A stretch of DNA of 38,287 bases, from positions 1-38,287 of the forward strand of contig JAJYPK010000014.1 in the NCBI GenBank assembly GCA_021795465.1, in the 5' to 3' direction. The translations under genes were made by a program, and so were the position numbers. The stretch comes from Bacillota bacterium. GTDB lineage: Bacteria > Bacillota > Sulfobacillia > Sulfobacillales > Sulfobacillaceae. Shown piece by piece: positions 27,823 through 35,957 of the stretch; the stretch's first letter is position 1; every line of letters starts with the position of its first letter. A model generated the notes under the pieces. That model saw only the letters and a list, made by a program, of their open reading frames with translations. It had not been told where the DNA came from and did no database searches.

Positions 27823-28112
27823 AGACGGTCCTCCCATATAGCTCGTACGGCGGCTTTCTTATCGAGGTGTATGACACGAACTGGTACGGGCAAACGCTCC
27901 ACGCCGTGCCGCGAATCGGGGCGCCAAAGTTTCCCAACGCCAATCTCCCGGATTGCTCCGGCCTTGGTGGCCGAGTATTTTCCAAACTCTCGAACCCGAA
28001 CATATTGTCGCCAGGCTCGTGGTTTCTGCGGAAAATTGGCTCGCTTTGGCTTTTTTTTGAATCCTTGAGAGGTGTGTCGATAGTGTGTCCAACTTTTATA
28101 GTACCTAGTCAA
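27807..28112 (-). CDS. Possible small basic protein upstream of glpX (doubtful)
   Basis: A 101-codon minus-strand frame fills most of the gap before glpX and overlaps the glpX start by 16 bases. The product would be very basic, with Lys/Arg-rich first third and a segment RVREFGKYSATKAGAIREIG. The start would be TTG with no ribosome binding site, and other frames here are also open, so coding is doubtful. I recognise no family. Confidence 0.25.
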   Translation of the reverse strand: MTRYYKSWTHYRHTSQGFKKKPKRANFPQKPRAWRQYVRVREFGKYSATKAGAIREIGVGKLWRPDSRHGVERLPVPVRVIHLDKKAAVRAIWEDRLWSAN

Positions 28113-28169
28113 CTACATAAATTTTGATCGCGCATGCATAGTAGCACATCTTCCGCAAAATAACAAGAA
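27823..28169 (-). other. Leader region upstream of glpX
   Basis: This 347-base gap between glpX and the receiver gene has a promoter near its upstream end (28138-28166). If that is the only promoter, glpX has a leader of about 310 bases. Apart from the doubtful frame at 27807-28112, I see no gene and no textbook riboswitch. Confidence 0.5.
28138..28166 (-). promoter_or_regulatory. Sigma-A-type promoter upstream of glpX-rho
   Basis: On the minus strand TTGTTA (28166-28161) and TACTAT (28143-28138) are 17 bases apart, immediately after the receiver gene. Transcription would start near 28131. Confidence 0.55.
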
Positions 28170-28571
28170 TTATCCCGTCGTCCCATCCACGGGTCTTGTC
28201 GGCATCTCGGATTGAGTTGCCAACGTTTTTTCGATACTCCCAATCCATAGTTGGAGTTCCTTGAGTTTGAACGGTTTGGTCCATCGATGAACTCTAGGAG
28301 GCCAAGTGGACATTGACGACAAATCCCCCGACATCACCGCCACTTGGCATCGAGGAGCGGCGATCATAAATTCCGCGAGCACATGTTGCGTGGATTCACC
28401 GGGAAGATTCCAATCAATGAGGAGCAACTCCGGGCTCGAACCGTTCAGATCAAATAACGCCTTGGTAAGCATTTTTCCAGAGGTATAGGTTATCACTTGA
28501 TGATCCGCACTTAAAACCTCATCGAGGATCTCTAAGAGACTCTCATTATCGTCTACCACCCAGATCTGCAT
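28170..28571 (-). CDS. Stand-alone receiver-domain response regulator
   Basis: This 133-residue protein is a receiver with no output domain. The acidic pair is in WVVDDNESLLEIL, the phospho-accepting Asp in LLLIDWNLPG, the Ser of VAVMSGD and the Lys of HRWTKPFKL complete the active site. It ends in a short polar tail. It could act in a phosphorelay, a place held in B. subtilis by Spo0F, which also lies upstream of glpX-rho, although sequence similarity to Spo0F beyond the fold is not obvious. The ATG follows GGAGG at 5 bases. A GTG two codons earlier is closer to it and less likely. Confidence 0.85.
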   Translation of the reverse strand: MQIWVVDDNESLLEILDEVLSADHQVITYTSGKMLTKALFDLNGSSPELLLIDWNLPGESTQHVLAEFMIAAPRCQVAVMSGDLSSMSTWPPRVHRWTKPFKLKELQLWIGSIEKTLATQSEMPTRPVDGTTG

Positions 28572-28627
28572 GCGCACCTCCTCCTTCCCCTACATTCCCC
28601 ACATTGGCCAAAAAATCCTGCTACATC

Positions 28628-28643
28628 GTTACGATTTTGTAAC
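28628..28643 (+). promoter_or_regulatory. Small inverted repeat before htrA
   Basis: GTTAC (28628-28632) and GTAAC (28639-28643) form a 16-base dyad 48 bases before the htrA ATG. A weak -10-like TAGACT lies downstream at 28655-28660. It could be an operator, but the repeat is short. Confidence 0.25.
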
Positions 28644-28690
28644 AAATTCAGGCTAGACTACAACCACTATGATTAAAGGAGGCAGCTCTG

Positions 28691-29890
28691 ATGCACCCGT
28701 TCACCAAAACTTTAAGCAGTGCGATACTCGGCTTCGCCGTGGGAGCTGGCGCGGTAGGAGGAGGCATTTTCGCCTATCATGATATTGTTCCACCGACGCA
28801 AAACCAAGGTAGCCAGGCGAGTGGGCCTTACGCCAAGGTGGCCACCTACACTCCGCCGACGATAGCCATCGGGCCTAGCACGGTCTCTAATGTGGTCAAG
28901 AGAGATGGCGGCGCGGTGGTAAAAATTGTAGCGACGGTACCGGCATCTAGTTCGTCTTCGTCGTCCCCGTATTTTAATCCCTTTTATGGTTCAATTTTCG
29001 GTAACAATGCGCCCCAAACCAGTGCCCAGACCGATATTGGATCCGGATTCTTCTTTAACAGCAAAGGCTACCTGATTACCAACGACCACGTCATCCACGG
29101 CGCAAATAATATTCAAGTGTACGTTCCGGGATACTCTAAGCCATTTCGCGCCACCCGGGTTGGAACCGACTATGCCACCGACCTGGCGGTGCTGAAGATT
29201 AATCCCCCCAAGCCCGTACCCTCCTTGGTACTTGGCAACTCGAATAGCACTCCGGTCGGTGCCTGGGATATTGCGATTGGAAACCCCTATAACCTCAGTC
29301 ATACGGTCACCGTGGGGGTGGTGAGCGCCAAGGGACGTCCGTTGACCATTGGCAGCCGAAACTACAAAAACTTGTTGCAAACTTCGGCCGCCATCAATCC
29401 TGGCAATAGCGGCGGTCCGCTCTTGAACCTGGCGGGTCAAGTAATCGGCATTAACACCGCCGTCTCCACCCAAGGTCAAGGCATTGGATTTGCCATTCCT
29501 ACCTCGACGGTAGAAAAGATCTTGCCGCAACTAATGAAAAACGGGCATGTCACCCGTCCCTGGATGGGCGTCTTTATCGCGACGGATTCCCAAGCCATGG
29601 CGCAACACTTTGGTCTAAAAACCTCGACCGGCGTTGTCATCGCCTATGTAGAGCCGCAGAGTCCGGCCGCCAAGGCGGGTCTGGCCACGGGAGACGTCAT
29701 TACGGCCGTGAACGGCACCGCCGTATCTCGTGCGAGCAATCTCAAATCCATGATCGATAAACTCACCGTAGGCACTAACGTCCACGTTACCGTCAATGAC
29801 CAAGGCCATACCATAACCAAGACCGTTACCTTGGGCCAAGAACCCAACGGCCCGATTACGGTCCCATCGAATGCTGGTCTTGGGGGATAG
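28691..29890 (+). CDS. HtrA/DegP-type membrane-anchored serine protease with PDZ domain
   Basis: This 399-residue protein has an N-terminal membrane anchor (about 9-29), a Ser/Pro-rich linker, a trypsin-like S1C domain (about 65-285) and one PDZ domain (about 290-385). The catalytic triad is intact: H133 in TNDHVIHG, D164 in YATDLAVLKI and S240 in GNSGGPLL. It should degrade misfolded proteins outside the membrane. The ATG follows AAAGGAGG at 8 bases. It is divergent from the receiver gene, with about 120 bases between them. Confidence 0.95.
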   Translation: MHPFTKTLSSAILGFAVGAGAVGGGIFAYHDIVPPTQNQGSQASGPYAKVATYTPPTIAIGPSTVSNVVKRDGGAVVKIVATVPASSSSSSSPYFNPFYGSIFGNNAPQTSAQTDIGSGFFFNSKGYLITNDHVIHGANNIQVYVPGYSKPFRATRVGTDYATDLAVLKINPPKPVPSLVLGNSNSTPVGAWDIAIGNPYNLSHTVTVGVVSAKGRPLTIGSRNYKNLLQTSAAINPGNSGGPLLNLAGQVIGINTAVSTQGQGIGFAIPTSTVEKILPQLMKNGHVTRPWMGVFIATDSQAMAQHFGLKTSTGVVIAYVEPQSPAAKAGLATGDVITAVNGTAVSRASNLKSMIDKLTVGTNVHVTVNDQGHTITKTVTLGQEPNGPITVPSNAGLGG

Positions 29891-29924
29891 AGAGCGCGGC
29901 TTCGTGCCTAAAATTGTTCGTTCC

Positions 29925-29950
29925 AAGAGAGCCGCTACAGCGGCTCTCTT
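29925..29950. terminator. Shared hairpin between htrA and the acetyltransferase gene
   Basis: A 12-bp perfect inverted repeat (29925-29936 with 29939-29950) lies between two convergent genes. The stem ends in CTCTCTT, giving a T-rich arm on either strand, but no long T tract follows. It probably serves both genes. Confidence 0.6.
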
Positions 29951-29956
29951 CATGAT

Positions 29957-30412
29957 TTAAGGCCGAACTGGTTTTTCCATCTCATAACGCGTCACCTGAT
30001 ACCCATGCCGTTCATAAAGGCGGACCGCATTCAGATTGGATGCGGTCACATAGAGCCGCGCTACACTGAGTCCTTGTTGTTCTACAAAATCATGAGCCTT
30101 TTCCAATAAGAGTTTAGCCAGTCCTTGATGGCGGTAGGGTTCACATAAATAGACTTGGTCAATCGATCCGAAGGTTCCTTGCAGATCCATCCGAATCGCC
30201 ACCCAAATAAAGCCCACGAATTGGGTGTCGTCCTCCAAAATAAAGATCCCGTTCTCGAATGGCCGACGACCTGCCGAGCGCAGGCGCTGAGCCTGGTCCG
30301 CCAAAAATGCCGGGGTACATACGAAGCGTGGAAAGTTCAATTGGTATAAATCACATTGAGTACCCAATATCAACCGATAATCATGTTGAGGGCGATAGGC
30401 GCGCACGTGCAC
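29957..30412 (-). CDS. GNAT-family N-acetyltransferase
   Basis: This 151-residue protein is a single GNAT domain. The acetyl-CoA-binding motif A is YRHQGLAKLLLEKA, preceded by the strand IDQVYLCEP and followed by LYVTASNLNAVRLYERHGYQ, the usual motif B. The substrate is unknown. The start is GTG after AAGGAG at 8 bases. It converges on htrA and is next to the permease terminator. Confidence 0.9.
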   Translation of the reverse strand: MHVRAYRPQHDYRLILGTQCDLYQLNFPRFVCTPAFLADQAQRLRSAGRRPFENGIFILEDDTQFVGFIWVAIRMDLQGTFGSIDQVYLCEPYRHQGLAKLLLEKAHDFVEQQGLSVARLYVTASNLNAVRLYERHGYQVTRYEMEKPVRP

Positions 30413-30487
30413 TCTACTAACTCCTTCATTCGGAATCTAACGTTTTATTCTTCAGTCTGCCTATGTATGCGGCGCACGTCAACATGG

Positions 30488-30527
30488 AAAATAATTGAGG
30501 ACACGCCGAGTACCGGCGTGTCCTCAA
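30488..30527 (-). terminator. Terminator after the NCS1 permease
   Basis: A perfect 14-bp stem (30495-30508 with 30514-30527) with a 5-base loop is followed on the minus strand by TTATTTTCC. It lies 14 bases after the permease stop. Confidence 0.87.
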
Positions 30528-30541
30528 GACCTCTCGAATTG

Positions 30542-31930
30542 CTATGACTTGGTGATGTCGCGCCGAACCGTCCGCGTCCCAAGAACCCAATACAATAGGG
30601 CTGCCACCACAAAACTGACGTAATATGACAAGTCCCCAATCTGAGGGAATTGGTAGGCTATCGGTCCCGTGTACAGAGTCTGGTCGAAGAACGGAATCGA
30701 TACAATAATAGCCGCCAACCATGCAAAGAGCCCGGGCCGGATTACGCGGCGGGGGTCGTAAAATAGGTCGGTGGTGTATCGCCCCCGATGGACAACCAGA
30801 AAGTCGATGAGGACCACAGCCACCCATGGCGACAGCCAGTAGCCCAAAAGAAACAAAAAGTTCTCGAAGTCGGCATAATACGCTTGATGGGAATACAGTG
30901 CCAGAAAACCTCCCACAATTCCCACCAAAATTGCGGCCACCCATCGCTTGATCGGGATATTGACGACCAAAGCCGATAGCGATCCTGAATAGATATTGAG
31001 GACATTGGCCGTCACGGTTCCGATAATGACAGCTAGGAGTGTAACACTGACCAACCAATGGGGTTGAATGCCTGCAAGAAGGCTCATCGGGTTCGCTGAC
31101 ACCGCAGCCTTGGGAAACGCAATCGCCAGGGCCACCCCGACCAATTCGAGCCAAAGACATGCAATAAAATTCGAGCTGGCCGCATTCCAAAAAACCTTTT
31201 TGGATGGGGTCTTATGACTTAAATAGCGCGTGTAATCGGACGAAAACACCGTCCATCCCAGCAAATAAGAGAGTGCCAGCCCTGCTGCTTCAACCATAGC
31301 CCCCGACATACTTGGGTAAATCTTGGCGTTAAAAGCCAGATGATAATTGACGTGCGCGAAAGCGAAGAACGACACCCCGATAAACACTAACGTAAGAATT
31401 AGGGCCATAAATTTCTCGACGGCATGGATCATATTGTAGCCGTACACCGCGACCGCTACTTGAATGATCACCATGACCACCAACGCCACCACAAAACTGC
31501 TTCCGAATAAGGTTTCAAACGCAAAAGATCCGAGGACCGTATTGACGGCAAACCACATCACGCCGGCAATCATGTTCAAAAAACCCGGAATGAAGTTCCC
31601 CACGAATCCAAACGCCGCGCGAGAATGTACCATCTGAGGCACCCCAAGCCGCGGTCCGAACGTCGAAAGCAGCCCTAAAAGAGTGACACCAATCAGATTG
31701 CCAATTAAAAGCCCGATCGCGGCATCTGTGAAATTCAAACCAAAAAAAGCCACCGCAGCGACACCCGTCGTTAATGTCGCCAGTTCCACATTAGCCCCAA
31801 ACCATAATGTAAAGACCGATGATACCTTCCCATGACGCTCGTCTTCGCCAATGTGCTCAATGCCTTTAGGCTCGATGCGGATGACTTCATCCCCATATTG
31901 CATGGATTCTTGGTGTTCCGTGGCCGCCAC
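30542..31930 (-). CDS. NCS1-family nucleobase permease
   Basis: This 462-residue protein has about twelve membrane helices and belongs to the nucleobase-cation-symport-1 (purine-cytosine permease) family. Family segments include VSSVFTLWFGANVELATL at helix 1, FGFVGNFIPGFLN, and SSDYTRYL. These transporters bring in cytosine, purines, allantoin or hydantoins with protons or sodium. The operator upstream (two CCGAACAAT boxes) suggests purines, but the substrate cannot be read from the sequence. The start is GTG 8 bases after GGAGGTG. It is monocistronic, with a strong terminator. Confidence 0.92.
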   Translation of the reverse strand: MAATEHQESMQYGDEVIRIEPKGIEHIGEDERHGKVSSVFTLWFGANVELATLTTGVAAVAFFGLNFTDAAIGLLIGNLIGVTLLGLLSTFGPRLGVPQMVHSRAAFGFVGNFIPGFLNMIAGVMWFAVNTVLGSFAFETLFGSSFVVALVVMVIIQVAVAVYGYNMIHAVEKFMALILTLVFIGVSFFAFAHVNYHLAFNAKIYPSMSGAMVEAAGLALSYLLGWTVFSSDYTRYLSHKTPSKKVFWNAASSNFIACLWLELVGVALAIAFPKAAVSANPMSLLAGIQPHWLVSVTLLAVIIGTVTANVLNIYSGSLSALVVNIPIKRWVAAILVGIVGGFLALYSHQAYYADFENFLFLLGYWLSPWVAVVLIDFLVVHRGRYTTDLFYDPRRVIRPGLFAWLAAIIVSIPFFDQTLYTGPIAYQFPQIGDLSYYVSFVVAALLYWVLGTRTVRRDITKS

Positions 31931-31955
31931 TCTGCGCCACCTCCGTGTTCATTTA

Positions 31956-32000
31956 TTGTCCGAACAATTGCAAGTTAAATATAGTACATTGTTCGGGATC
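31956..32000 (-). promoter_or_regulatory. Paired PurR-like operator (PurBoxes)
   Basis: CCGAACAAT (31960-31968) and its exact inverted copy ATTGTTCGG (31988-31996) are 19 bases apart. The core matches the Gram-positive PurBox CCGAACWWT, which in B. subtilis occurs as inverted pairs bound by the PurR repressor. Flanking W positions match only partly. One box lies between the -35 and -10 of the permease promoter and the other just downstream of its start, which fits repression. Confidence 0.7.
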
Positions 32001-32007
32001 TAGTCAA
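31978..32007 (-). promoter_or_regulatory. Promoter of the NCS1 permease
   Basis: On the minus strand TTGACT (32007-32002) and TATATT (31983-31978) are 18 bases apart. Transcription would start near 31971, about 40 bases before the GTG start, within the operator pair. Confidence 0.65.
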
Positions 32008-32110
32008 TTTCTATTTGACACGATTCGAAGCGAACTAATGGGATGGAAGTTCCCGCGATAAAAAGGTATTATTAGGAAAAGTTCTTATTGCAAAGTGAGG
32101 AAAAGCCTAC

Positions 32111-33505
32111 ATGCGGTTAAACCCAAGTATCTTTCGAGAGTATGATTTGCGCGGGTTGGTGGATCAAGACATCCAACCTGAAGGCGTCGAACAACTGGGT
32201 AAAGCCTTTGGCACCTACCTACAGAATTTCGGCTTGACCGAATGCCTACTAGGATGGGATAGCCGGGCCTCGTCGCCCACCTATCGTGATGCGGTGACCC
32301 AAGGGTTGCTGGCGACAGGAATCCAAGTCATCGATATCGGTCAAGTGACCACCCCTATCTTTTATTTCGCCCGCGTCCATTACGGTATCGAAGGCGGCAT
32401 CATGATCACCGCCAGCCACAATCCCGCTGAGTATAACGGATTTAAACTGGCACGGGGCAAATCGACGATCTATGGTGAGGAAATCCAGGACGTTCGCCGT
32501 ATTTTCGAATCCGGCGAATTTCGCGTTGGAACCGGCGGGATCAAACACCAGGATCCGGTTCCCGTCTATCTTTCTATGTTGGCCGATAAGATTCACCTCG
32601 GACCACGATCTTTAAAGGTCGTGGTCGACGCTGGTAATGGGACCCCTGGTCTCTTTACCAAAGACGTCATGGAAGGCTCATTTAAACTGAAAGATCCGAC
32701 CTACCTCTATTGCACCCCGGACCCCACCTTCCCTCATCATCATCCCGATCCCGTAGTGGCCAAAAACTTAGTCGATCTGATTGCTACGGTAAAACGCGAG
32801 GGAGCGGACCTCGGCATCGCCTTTGACGGAGATGGGGACCGGATTGGAGTGGTGGACGAAGAAGGCAACGTGATTTGGGGCGATCGTCTCATGATCCTTT
32901 ATTGGCGCGAAATTCTCGCGAAACATCCCGGATCTCCAGCCATCATCGAAGTCAAATGCTCACAGACGCTGTACGACGAAGTTCAACGGTTGGGCGCCCG
33001 TCCCGAATTCTTTAAGACCGGACATTCCTTGATAAAAGCTCGCATGCGCGAACTCGACGCCGTGTTTACCGGGGAAATGAGTGGGCATATGTTTTTTGCC
33101 GACGAATACTACGGCTACGACGACGCGTTTTATGCCGCGGGACGCCTGTTACGGATTTTGTCCCATACGAATCAGCCCCTCTCCGCGCTCTTGGCGGATG
33201 TCCCGATGTTGCCGTCAACCCCAGAAGTCCGGATCGACTGTCCCGACGACCAAAAATCCCGTGTGGTGGCCACACTCTTAGCCCACTACCAGGCACGCCA
33301 AGACCTCACGGTCATTACCATTGATGGACTACGCGTGATCTTTCCTCATGGTTGGGGACTGATCCGCGCGTCCAACACCCAACCGGCTTTAGTGGCACGC
33401 GCGGAAGCCGACTCTCAATCCGCTCTGAGAGCAATTACGGAGGATCTCGCGCAGCAATTATCTCAATTCCCGTTTATTGGTCCCATTGATTGGGACGGAG
33501 AATAG
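32111..33505 (+). CDS. Phosphomannomutase/phosphoglucomutase
   Basis: This 464-residue alpha-D-phosphohexomutase moves phosphate between C1 and C6 of hexose phosphates. The N terminus FREYDLRGLV is typical. The phosphoserine S102 is in TASHNPAEYNG, the metal loop D239-G-D-G-D-R is intact, and the sugar loop reads GEMSGHMFF. The GEMSGH loop is typical of the bifunctional PMM/PGM subgroup, so both mannose and glucose phosphates are likely substrates. The ATG follows GAGG at about 10 bases. The promoter is unclear, though a TTGACA occurs at 32015. Confidence 0.95.
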   Translation: MRLNPSIFREYDLRGLVDQDIQPEGVEQLGKAFGTYLQNFGLTECLLGWDSRASSPTYRDAVTQGLLATGIQVIDIGQVTTPIFYFARVHYGIEGGIMITASHNPAEYNGFKLARGKSTIYGEEIQDVRRIFESGEFRVGTGGIKHQDPVPVYLSMLADKIHLGPRSLKVVVDAGNGTPGLFTKDVMEGSFKLKDPTYLYCTPDPTFPHHHPDPVVAKNLVDLIATVKREGADLGIAFDGDGDRIGVVDEEGNVIWGDRLMILYWREILAKHPGSPAIIEVKCSQTLYDEVQRLGARPEFFKTGHSLIKARMRELDAVFTGEMSGHMFFADEYYGYDDAFYAAGRLLRILSHTNQPLSALLADVPMLPSTPEVRIDCPDDQKSRVVATLLAHYQARQDLTVITIDGLRVIFPHGWGLIRASNTQPALVARAEADSQSALRAITEDLAQQLSQFPFIGPIDWDGE

Positions 33506-33580
33506 AGACGACATAAAAAAGGCTTTTCCTCTCCAGTGGCGAATGTTTTTTGCATAAGCTTGTTCCCCGGGAGGACCTTT

Positions 33581-35053
33581 ATGCGTGGATGGCAACGTGG
33601 GTTGGGCATTTTATGGTGGATCGCCCTCGGCTTTTGGGGACTCATCCTGATTCTTGATATCCTAGGGCGTTTTGGTCAGGCCGAGTCCCAACCCTTTGTC
33701 TCGCTTTCGATGGGCATTACATGGGTTCTGCTCTTAGGTGTCACGCTCATGTGGATCTATGCGCGATGGCGGTTTAGAATGTGGCTTGCTTTTTGTGCCC
33801 TGTTAGGCCTCGATTGGTCCACTCGCGCGACGGTCTTGACCCTGTTAGGGGCAGGGACCATCCTCATTGGAACATCCTACATCCTACGCCATCGAGACCG
33901 TGGAGTGCTGTTAGGGCGGCGGTGGGGCTTTTGGCCCACCCGTCTTTCCACGTCGGATCGCTTCTTGCACCTTCACGTAATTGGTCCTACCGGTTCGGGT
34001 AAGTCATCGAGCATTTTGCTGCCTTTGCTGACCCAGGATCTGAAAGCAGGTCGCGCGGTGGCCCTCATCGAGCCCAAAGGCGACTTGAGTCTAGCGGCTT
34101 ACCGGTGCGCTATTCAATCCGGCCATACGGTCATTTTATTCGATCCCGAATCCGAATCCTGTCCTCACTATAATCCTCTGGCGGGTCCACCATCGAGCGC
34201 CGCCGAAGGCATTTCTTGGGCCCTTAACCAAATCGCCGAAGCCGGCCATCCGTTTTATGCCGTATCCTCCCGTGTCTTGCTGATGTATACCGTCATGGCG
34301 GTTAAAGAAGTCCAAGGCGATTCGGCCAATCTCGAGAGTGTCGTGGGCTTTTTGCGACGGGACGGCGAACGGGATGCGATTCTCTCCCAGGTTACCGATG
34401 ACCGGGTTCAGCAATATTTTCGCGATCAAATCCGACAACTCAACCCTCGTCAAGCCATGGAACAACGTCAAGGTCTTTTAAATCGCCTCGAACTGCTTTT
34501 GATGAACCCCGACATTCGTCGAGTGCTGAGTCCTCCCTACGACTTTGAATGGGATAGTGTCTTAAAAAACCAGGTCAGCGTGTTTTGTCCTTTGGGATTG
34601 GCGCGCATGGGAGACTCGGCGCGGGTGCTAGGCACGCTCCTCTGGCACGGCCTCGCAATGGCCAGCTATCGACGGCCTTTGGATGGCCCCCTGCCTCCGT
34701 ATTTTCTTTACCTCGATGAATTTCATGAATACGTGACCCCGGATCTCGGAGAATTTCTCGCCTTAGCGCGGGGCTACCATCTTGGCCTCATATTGGCACA
34801 TCAAGATTTCGGTCAGTTGAGTGCCCCACTTCGCGAGGCCATCCTGGCTAACGGACGTCAGCGGGTGGTATTAGGAGGCGTTGCGCCCACGGATTTTGAC
34901 ATTTTTGCAAGCGCCGCGAGCCCGTATCCGATCGATCCCACCTTGAGGTTTTTTCCCCAAGGACGGGCTTGGGTACAGTTGACGCAACACGGCAAGCCCA
35001 GACGGCCCTATAGTGTCAATCTTCGCTACGAGCCGTTAGGCGACTCCAAATGA
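33581..35053 (+). CDS. VirD4/TraG-type coupling ATPase
   Basis: This 490-residue protein has three to four N-terminal membrane segments (about 8-100), then a P-loop ATPase domain of the VirD4/TraG type. Walker A is GPTGSGKS (135-142) and is followed by ALIEPKGDLS. Walker B is FLYLDEF (375-381), and further on come LILAHQDFGQL and ILANGRQRVVLGG. Such proteins bring DNA or protein substrates to type IV secretion pores in conjugation. No relaxase, VirB4 or pilin gene is visible. The ATG at 33581 follows GGGAGG at 7 bases and was preferred over an ATG 15 codons upstream. It overlaps the next gene by four bases. Confidence 0.85.
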   Translation: MRGWQRGLGILWWIALGFWGLILILDILGRFGQAESQPFVSLSMGITWVLLLGVTLMWIYARWRFRMWLAFCALLGLDWSTRATVLTLLGAGTILIGTSYILRHRDRGVLLGRRWGFWPTRLSTSDRFLHLHVIGPTGSGKSSSILLPLLTQDLKAGRAVALIEPKGDLSLAAYRCAIQSGHTVILFDPESESCPHYNPLAGPPSSAAEGISWALNQIAEAGHPFYAVSSRVLLMYTVMAVKEVQGDSANLESVVGFLRRDGERDAILSQVTDDRVQQYFRDQIRQLNPRQAMEQRQGLLNRLELLLMNPDIRRVLSPPYDFEWDSVLKNQVSVFCPLGLARMGDSARVLGTLLWHGLAMASYRRPLDGPLPPYFLYLDEFHEYVTPDLGEFLALARGYHLGLILAHQDFGQLSAPLREAILANGRQRVVLGGVAPTDFDIFASAASPYPIDPTLRFFPQGRAWVQLTQHGKPRRPYSVNLRYEPLGDSK

Positions 35054-35808
35054 CGACGTGGACCCGTGTGCTAAAGGCGACTGGGATGCTGACCCGTACC
35101 CAAAGTGACCAAATCGATGCGGGCGCTTGGGTGACAGCACTCAACAGCGGTCAATGGATCCTCTATCGAGAGGCCGTGTGGGATCCCGAACAATTCCAAC
35201 GAGGCGGACAGATCGCTCATCGGGTTCTGATCACTAGCATTTACCTGGCGCTAAACCAGCAAATGGCTGAGTGGGAACGAGAAGTCACCCGCGGTGAGGT
35301 CACTGCGGACGCCCGATTCCAACTTATCAAGAGCCCTTGGCGATACTGGCTCGAGGCCGACACCGGTAAAGAGACCAAGCGTCAGTGGCTAGCGAAACTG
35401 GATCGCTACCGGACCACCTTTTGGGATGAGGACGATATCCTATTGGTTGTTGCCGCCGGCCGTGCTACCCGCTTGGGGCGTCTTGCGACGTGGATAGAGG
35501 AAGCCGCCTTGCCGCTTGGATGGATTCTCCTCGGTGCTGAGGCATGGGAGTCCCCCAATGATTTGGACCCCAGCGAGTGGGCCCTTCATTCTCCCCGACC
35601 TTTGTCCACACCGCCTATCGCGCCGCATCACGTGGAGTACTCCGTGGAAAATCACGGGCCGATTCCTGCCCAAGAAGTTTCTCGGTGGACCCAACAAGGC
35701 TATCAACTGAGTTACACCAAAATTGTCGCTGGCGGTGAACTCCGCGTCTTGACTCGTCAGCACTCCCGATTCTTCAAACATGTGCCTCGTAAGCCCACGA
35801 AGCGTTAA
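35050..35808 (+). CDS. Replication-relaxation-like protein (possible)
   Basis: This 252-residue soluble protein starts inside the end of the coupling-ATPase gene (ATGA). The central region (about 55-165), with H57, E76, D87, the pair WLEAD (E102, D104) and K116, resembles the replication-relaxation family. Those genes commonly sit beside TraG-like genes, and the spacing of the acidic residues and Lys suggests a nuclease-like fold. The usual N-terminal winged helix is short or diverged. The assignment rests on pattern and context, with moderate certainty. Confidence 0.55.
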   Translation: MTTWTRVLKATGMLTRTQSDQIDAGAWVTALNSGQWILYREAVWDPEQFQRGGQIAHRVLITSIYLALNQQMAEWEREVTRGEVTADARFQLIKSPWRYWLEADTGKETKRQWLAKLDRYRTTFWDEDDILLVVAAGRATRLGRLATWIEEAALPLGWILLGAEAWESPNDLDPSEWALHSPRPLSTPPIAPHHVEYSVENHGPIPAQEVSRWTQQGYQLSYTKIVAGGELRVLTRQHSRFFKHVPRKPTKR

Positions 35809-35957
35809 TCCCTAGAATTTTGGTTGCACTCTTCGATCTTGGCCCACATTCCCAACACGTCTCCAAAAAAGCCTAAGACTTGCAGCAGGATTTTTTGAAG
35901 CCGGTGTGGAATAATTGCTTCACTTGTCGATTCATGGAGATTTAAGGAGGTTTTGTG

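Noticed and set aside
33581-35808. An intact integrative conjugative element
   Set aside because: No integrase, relaxase, VirB4, direct repeats or attachment site could be seen, and flanking genes look chromosomal.
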